9,188 nucleotides of DNA from an uncultured Christensenella sp. (lineage in GTDB: Bacteria; Bacillota; Clostridia; Christensenellales; UBA1242): contig CAOKRZ010000032.1 in NCBI GenBank assembly GCA_948471335.1, forward strand, positions 1 to 9,188, read 5' to 3'. The notes below the pieces were generated by a model that was not told the origin of the DNA, ran no database searches, and was given only the letters and a program-made list of their open reading frames with translations. Both the position numbers and the translations under genes were made by a program. Positions 5,348 to 9,188 of the stretch are shown here, one piece after another; within the stretch, counting starts at the first letter, position 1, and the number at the start of each line of letters is the position of its first letter.

Positions 5348-6550
5348 ATGGATAACAATATGACAACTTCAGTTGCAAAAATCAAAGTTGTAGGCGTTGG
5401 TGGCGGTGGAAATAATGCTGTCAACAGAATGATCGACGCGGGTGTTACATCAGCAGAATTTGTTGCTGTCAACACTGATAGACAAACACTTTTGATTTCA
5501 AAAGCTGAAACTAGACTTCAAATCGGTGAAAGATTGACAAAAGGTCTTGGTGCGGGTGCACAACCTGAAATCGGTCAAAAAGCCGCAGAAGAAAGCAAAT
5601 CTTCAATCACTGATATGCTTAAGGGCACAAACCTTGTGTTCATCACTGCTGGTATGGGTGGCGGAACTGGAACTGGTGCTGCACCTGTTATTGCCCAAAT
5701 TGCAAAGGAAATGGGCATTTTGACAATCGCCGTTATCACAAAGCCTTTCTCTTTCGAAGGCCCAGTAAGACACAAAAATGCAGAACAAGGTCTTGAAAGA
5801 CTTAGAAAATTTGTTGACGCGCTTGTTGTTATTCCAAATGAAAAACTTCTTGAAATCGTGCCTAAAAAGACACCTCTTACAGAATCATTCCGTTTCGCTG
5901 ATGACGTTTTAAGACAAGGCGTTCAAGGAATATCTGACCTTATCGTTTATCCAGGACTTATCAACCTTGACTTTGCCGACGTGACAACAATCATGAAAGA
6001 CAAAGGTCTTGCACACATGGGTATTGGCTACGGCACAGGTGACAACAAAGCTCTTGATGCTGTTAAGCAAGCAGTTGCAAGCCCACTTCTTGAAACAACA
6101 ATTGAAGGAGCAACAGGTCTTCTTATCAACATTAAGGGTGGAAATGACCTCACTCAAGATGACCTCAATGAAGCTGCTGCACTTGTCAGAGAAGTTGTTG
6201 ACGAGAACTGCAACATCATTCTTGGAACAAGCGTTGATGAAAATATGCATGACGAAGTTGAAATCACAATCATTGCAACGGGTTTCCAAAGCATGGATAA
6301 AAAAGATGATGAAAAGAAAGAAAATCCAGTTGCTGCAGCTCGCTCAATTGGCGACATGGGACAAAAGAAGGAAATGCCTTCAGCTAGAAGCATTTTCAGC
6401 CAATATGCAATGAAGGCAGCTGAGCCTGTAAGCGAAAAACCAGAAGTTAAGCTTACAGAACACAACGATAAAGCATCTTCAAGGGTTGAAATTGACAGAC
6501 CTTCAAATGTTCCACCATGGATTGAAAAACTTAGAAGAAACAAAAAATAG
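5348..6550 (+). CDS. ftsZ: Cell division GTPase FtsZ
   Basis: FtsZ is the tubulin-like GTPase that assembles into the Z ring at mid-cell. In this 400-residue protein the nucleotide-binding N-terminal domain is complete: VVGVGGGGNNAVNRMID (14-30), VNTDRQTL (41-48), the tubulin signature GGGTGTG (104-110) and ITKPFSFEGPVR (130-141). The T7 synergy loop NLDFADV (206-212) keeps both aspartates, Asp208 and Asp211, needed for GTP hydrolysis in the adjoining subunit. The C-terminal subdomain runs to about residue 314 and is followed by a charged linker of roughly 60 residues. The end, IDRPSNVPPWIEKLRRNKK (382-400), corresponds to the conserved C-terminal peptide plus a basic tail, but carries PPWI where P-x-F-L/I is usual. 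The gene has its own promoter and a strong ribosome binding site, and it ends within a terminator. The identification is certain. Confidence 0.99.
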   Translation: MDNNMTTSVAKIKVVGVGGGGNNAVNRMIDAGVTSAEFVAVNTDRQTLLISKAETRLQIGERLTKGLGAGAQPEIGQKAAEESKSSITDMLKGTNLVFITAGMGGGTGTGAAPVIAQIAKEMGILTIAVITKPFSFEGPVRHKNAEQGLERLRKFVDALVVIPNEKLLEIVPKKTPLTESFRFADDVLRQGVQGISDLIVYPGLINLDFADVTTIMKDKGLAHMGIGYGTGDNKALDAVKQAVASPLLETTIEGATGLLINIKGGNDLTQDDLNEAAALVREVVDENCNIILGTSVDENMHDEVEITIIATGFQSMDKKDDEKKENPVAAARSIGDMGQKKEMPSARSIFSQYAMKAAEPVSEKPEVKLTEHNDKASSRVEIDRPSNVPPWIEKLRRNKK

Positions 6551-6570
6551 GCAATAACGCCTATTTTTTT
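6542..6570 (+). terminator. Intrinsic terminator of ftsZ
   Basis: An 11-bp stem (6542-6552 with 6559-6569) has a TAGGC/GCCTA core extended by six A-T pairs, with a 6-nt loop and a T run (6564-6570). The stop codon of ftsZ (6548-6550) is inside the 5' arm. The symmetric A and T runs would allow it to work on both strands. Confidence 0.87.
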
Positions 6571-6623
6571 GTTAAACTGTTTATTATTTTATCCATTTGT
6601 TTTTATTTTACCATTAAAATGTG

Positions 6624-6629
6624 TATAAT
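6624..6629 (+). promoter_or_regulatory. -10 box of the surface protein gene
   Basis: A perfect TATAAT lies 17 nt before the GTG start; transcription would begin near 6635, so the ribosome binding site would sit at the very 5' end of the message. The -35 position holds only TTTTAT (6601-6606), a weak match. The intervening 6571-6623 is AT-rich with no other clear signal. Confidence 0.5.
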
Positions 6630-6646
6630 ATTTTTGAAGGTTTGAT

Positions 6647-9145
6647 GTGCTTAAGACTTTTAAAAGAAAAACGTCCATAATCTTGTTTATCACAACAATT
6701 CTTTTTATGATTGTTGCGACTTTTTTTTGTATAAAAAGTTATAGGCTGAATACTACTTCTGCAAATCGAAATATAATCGGCGAAATCGTTTTAAATTTTG
6801 ATGGCGAAGTGAAATGGAATGGCGAGGCTGAGACCAATATCATTGCAGGCGAAGAAATTGGGCGAAATGTCAAATATCAACTTGTTGAAGCGGATGGATA
6901 TGAGTATAAAGTTGTTGCGCCAATTTATGACGTGACCTTGAGGTTGACGCGAGACTCAAACGAAGTTTTTGATATCACAGAGCCAGGCTCTAGGCAGAGT
7001 GTAAACTATTCTGGTTCGTCACTCACTTATTCAAAAGGAATTATTTATTATAACTTTAACGACTGGATATATAATTCCAACACTGGCAAAGCTCATCACT
7101 TTTATGCAATTGACCATTTTTTCAAAGGAGAATATCCAGGGACGCTTATAAAACGTGAAGAAAACTATCCGAGTTCTGGAACGTCCTTAACTGGCGATAT
7201 GCGTGATGACTGGATTTTTACATACACACTCACTGTCACTCCTAAAAATGTGACAAGCAGAATGTTTATTGAATATCAAGAAGATGACGGAAGCTTATCA
7301 AAGCGTCTTCAGATTGGGACAGAAGAAGTCGCTTATGGAAATAGATTTAAAAGTGTCAACGCTGGAAACTTTAACTTTGAAGGCAGACATTTTGACGGGT
7401 GGTATCATAACAACGACAAAGTGTCGTCACAGTTTGAGGCAAATCTCATTGCTGATATGGGAAGCATAACTGTAAACGATGTTGAAAATCTTGAAACAAA
7501 TGACTTTTATGCAAGATATGCTCTCAACAATTATTCAGTGCGCTTCCATTCAAATGACTCACGAAATTTGACAACGACTCAAAGCTTCACTTATGGAGAA
7601 GAGAAAAAGCTTTCAGCTTTTACCTTTAATAAAAATGGATATGAGTTTCTTGGTTGGGCGACAAGTGAAAACGGAAATGTTGTTTATAATGATGCTCAAA
7701 CAGTGAAAAATCTCTCACAAAACAACAATGCGGTTATTGAGCTTTATGCTGTTTGGCAAGAGATGGGAAGCGATGTCGTTTTTGATAATCAAGGCGCAAC
7801 AGTTTCTGGAACGGAAAAAGTGATCGCAGTGTTTGACCAAAATTTGCCAACGATCATAGTGCCTAAAAAAGATCGATACGTTTTTGCGGGCTATTTTACT
7901 CAACCTCAAGGACAGGGCGATCAATATTACAACGCTTCAGGAAAAAGTTTGAAGATTTGTGATTTTGTCAATGAATTGACGCTGTACGCCTATTGGATTG
8001 AAACATGGTTTATTGATATAGGCGAAATGGAATTTGAAACTGACGAAATTGGCTATAAGCTTATATCATCAAGTGAAGAACTAGCAAGTCTTGCATACAT
8101 GGTCAATTGCACAAATATTGACACGCGAGGACAGAAATACAAATTGACATCAAATATAGATATGTCGGCTTCATTATGGCTGCCGATTGGCACTGGGGCA
8201 AATGATGGCGAAAATGCCTTTCGAGGTGAATTTAATGGCAATGGATACGTCATTTCTGGCTTGACAACTTTTGACTATTATGCAGGCGAGGTTGAAACAA
8301 ACTATGTTGGACTTTTTGGACTTACTCAAGATGCAAAAATTGAAAACTTAATTCTAAGCAAAGTAAGTGTCAGCGGAAATAATTACGTTGCTGCTTTTGC
8401 AGGCGCGATGATAAATTCAAAGCTGATAAATTGTCAAATCCTTTCAGGTCAAGTGAAAGGCAAAGACATGATTGGCGGGGCTGTTGGCGAAATGATTGAG
8501 GGAAGCCAAACTTTGAATGTTGTAAGCTATGCAAACGTTTCAGGTCTTTCTCTTGCGGGCGGCATTATCGGAATGATGAATGACTCATTTGCAGAGCGAA
8601 ACTTGAATTATGGAAATGTCAGCTCTCAAGGGTTTGCAGGCGGAATTATAGGGCAAATGTCGGGAGCTTCAAGTATTGAACTTTCTGTCAATGAAGGAGC
8701 GATCAGTTCAGCTAAGCTTGGTGGAATTGTTGGCAAGCTTGGCAAAGCGGACGGAAACTCTTCAGCCGTCATCACAAAATGCGCAAATATTGGAGAGCTT
8801 ATAAGTGAAGTGAAAATGGGCGCAATTGTTGGCGAAAGCACAAATGGAAGTTTTATTCTTCGCTACAACTCGGCAATAAATAAAGCTTCAAGTCTAAACA
8901 TAGATTTGGTGGGCTCTGACTTTGAAGGGTTTATACTTGCAAGCTATATCTGCGTTGAAAATCAAGGGAGCAATGTTAAGCTTGCTTATGGAAGCGAGAC
9001 TGAGTTTAATAAGGAGTTTAGGTATTGCAAGGGGATAAATAGTTCTTTGCCTATGCAAGTAGGACTTTTCGCAGTGTGTGACGCTATTGAAATTCAAACT
9101 GATGTTTTGTCAGTGGCTTTGAAAGATTTCACATTAAAAAATTAA
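6647..9145 (+). CDS. Exported repeat protein with InlB B-type and GLUG-type repeats
   Basis: This 832-residue protein is probably cell-surface or secreted. Residues 1-9 are basic (K3, K6, R7, K8) and residues 10-28 are hydrophobic, giving a signal peptide or signal anchor without an obvious cleavage site or lipobox. Residues 35-215 are not recognised. Residues 220-450 hold three InlB B-type (Listeria-Bacteroides) repeats with FDGWY, FLGWA and FAGYF cores and ends YARY, YAVW and YAYW. Residues 465-545 match the lead-in often seen before GLUG repeats (SSSEELASLAYMVN, YKLTSNIDM, WLPIG, FRGEFNGNGYVISGL). Residues 552-730 hold about seven GLUG-like repeats, likely a beta-helix. There is no LPXTG motif or C-terminal membrane anchor. 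The GTG start at 6647 follows GAAGG (6636-6640), and an in-frame TGA at 6635-6637 excludes anything earlier. Adhesion or surface structure is the likely role, by analogy only. The gene has its own promoter and terminator, so a functional link with ftsZ is not implied. Confidence 0.85.
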   Translation: MLKTFKRKTSIILFITTILFMIVATFFCIKSYRLNTTSANRNIIGEIVLNFDGEVKWNGEAETNIIAGEEIGRNVKYQLVEADGYEYKVVAPIYDVTLRLTRDSNEVFDITEPGSRQSVNYSGSSLTYSKGIIYYNFNDWIYNSNTGKAHHFYAIDHFFKGEYPGTLIKREENYPSSGTSLTGDMRDDWIFTYTLTVTPKNVTSRMFIEYQEDDGSLSKRLQIGTEEVAYGNRFKSVNAGNFNFEGRHFDGWYHNNDKVSSQFEANLIADMGSITVNDVENLETNDFYARYALNNYSVRFHSNDSRNLTTTQSFTYGEEKKLSAFTFNKNGYEFLGWATSENGNVVYNDAQTVKNLSQNNNAVIELYAVWQEMGSDVVFDNQGATVSGTEKVIAVFDQNLPTIIVPKKDRYVFAGYFTQPQGQGDQYYNASGKSLKICDFVNELTLYAYWIETWFIDIGEMEFETDEIGYKLISSSEELASLAYMVNCTNIDTRGQKYKLTSNIDMSASLWLPIGTGANDGENAFRGEFNGNGYVISGLTTFDYYAGEVETNYVGLFGLTQDAKIENLILSKVSVSGNNYVAAFAGAMINSKLINCQILSGQVKGKDMIGGAVGEMIEGSQTLNVVSYANVSGLSLAGGIIGMMNDSFAERNLNYGNVSSQGFAGGIIGQMSGASSIELSVNEGAISSAKLGGIVGKLGKADGNSSAVITKCANIGELISEVKMGAIVGESTNGSFILRYNSAINKASSLNIDLVGSDFEGFILASYICVENQGSNVKLAYGSETEFNKEFRYCKGINSSLPMQVGLFAVCDAIEIQTDVLSVALKDFTLKN
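7304..7996 (+). repeat. Three InlB B-type (Listeria-Bacteroides) protein repeats
   Basis: Three diverged repeats at residues about 220-291, 296-370 and 376-450 of the surface protein. Their ends (YARY, YAVW, YAYW) are 79 and 80 residues apart, and each has a G-W/Y core preceded by an aromatic residue. In this family the units form small beta-grasp-like domains on extracellular proteins. The DNA is too diverged for recent duplication. Confidence 0.8.
8300..8836 (+). repeat. About seven GLUG-like repeats of roughly 27 residues
   Basis: Glycine-rich cores occur at residues 552-558 (NYVGLFG), 578-586 (NNYVAAFAG), 605-615 (DMIGGAVGE), 633-642 (LAGGIIG), 660-670 (FAGGIIGQ), 688-697 (LGGIVGK) and 721-730 (MGAIVGE). 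Spacing is 27-28 residues except for the last, which is 34. This regular ladder fits a right-handed beta-helix type fold. Confidence 0.75.
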
Positions 9146-9148
9146 AAG

Positions 9149-9173
9149 AAGAGGCAGAATGCCTCTTTTTTTA
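9149..9173 (+). terminator. Intrinsic terminator after the surface protein gene
   Basis: AAGAGGCA (9149-9156) pairs with TGCCTCTT (9160-9167) across a 3-nt loop, and a T run continues to 9172. It begins 3 nt after the stop codon and supports the gene ending naturally at 9145. Nothing further can be read in the last 15 bases. Confidence 0.87.
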
Positions 9174-9188
9174 TTAGTTTAGCGAATA

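Noticed and set aside
5909..6289. A 126-codon open frame on the - strand opposite ftsZ
   Set aside because: It is antisense to a conserved gene, has a Cys- and Asn-rich composition without recognisable motifs, and no start signal is seen. The same applies to other antisense frames opposite ftsW, murA, ftsA and the surface gene.
6009..6413. A 134-codon open frame on the + strand inside ftsZ
   Set aside because: It lies fully within the well-conserved ftsZ sequence, its product is of low complexity and rich in Lys, Leu and Gln, and it has no matching ribosome binding site. It is a frame shadow.
6645..6647. ATG at 6645 as the start of the surface protein gene
   Set aside because: It is in another frame and reaches a stop within about a dozen codons. 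GTG at 6647 keeps the basic-hydrophobic export signal in frame.
1..9188. Search for a defence, mobile or otherwise new multi-gene system
   Set aside because: No transposase, integrase, nuclease, toxin-antitoxin pair, long DNA repeats or RNA gene was seen. All genes but the last belong to known cell wall and division families.

Overview
This window is the distal part of a Gram-positive-style dcw (division and cell wall) cluster, followed by one large repeat-rich surface protein gene. All genes are on the + strand and are tightly packed. The base composition is AT-leaning (estimated by eye), CTT is a frequent leucine codon, and Shine-Dalgarno sites are clear. The gene order (murD, ftsW, murA, ftsQ/divIB, ftsA, ftsZ) and a secreted protein with InlB B-type and GLUG-type repeats suggest an uncultured, probably gut-associated Bacillota of clostridial type. 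That placement is inference; there is no rRNA or other decisive marker here.

Layout: bases 1-717 hold the 3' half of murD, whose end overlaps ftsW (698-1867) by 20 bp. A short gap of 38 bp follows, with a terminator-like hairpin whose 3' arm carries the ribosome binding site of murA (1906-3162). The ftsQ/divIB gene (3163-4041) starts on the base after the murA stop and ends inside a strong intrinsic terminator. The ftsA gene (4096-5217) has its own promoter, and that promoter's -35 box overlaps the terminator hairpin. A 130-bp gap with phased A-tracts and a good promoter precedes ftsZ (5348-6550), which ends in another terminator. The last gene (6647-9145) encodes an 832-residue exported protein and is closed by its own terminator.

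How the genes work together: MurA makes the first committed precursor of peptidoglycan and MurD adds D-glutamate to it. FtsW polymerises lipid II at the septum. FtsQ/DivIB belongs to the membrane complex that activates septal synthesis. FtsZ forms the ring, and FtsA is its actin-like partner. The signals divide the region into likely transcription units: murD-ftsW (with possible read-through into murA), murA-divIB, ftsA, ftsZ, and the surface protein gene.

I found no mobile element, CRISPR array, RNA gene or obviously new multi-gene system. The unusual points are the murA leader hairpin, an FtsA that stops at the end of its actin fold and has an altered phosphate loop, the absence of murG from its usual place, and a surface adhesin-like gene directly after ftsZ with an unrecognised N-terminal region.
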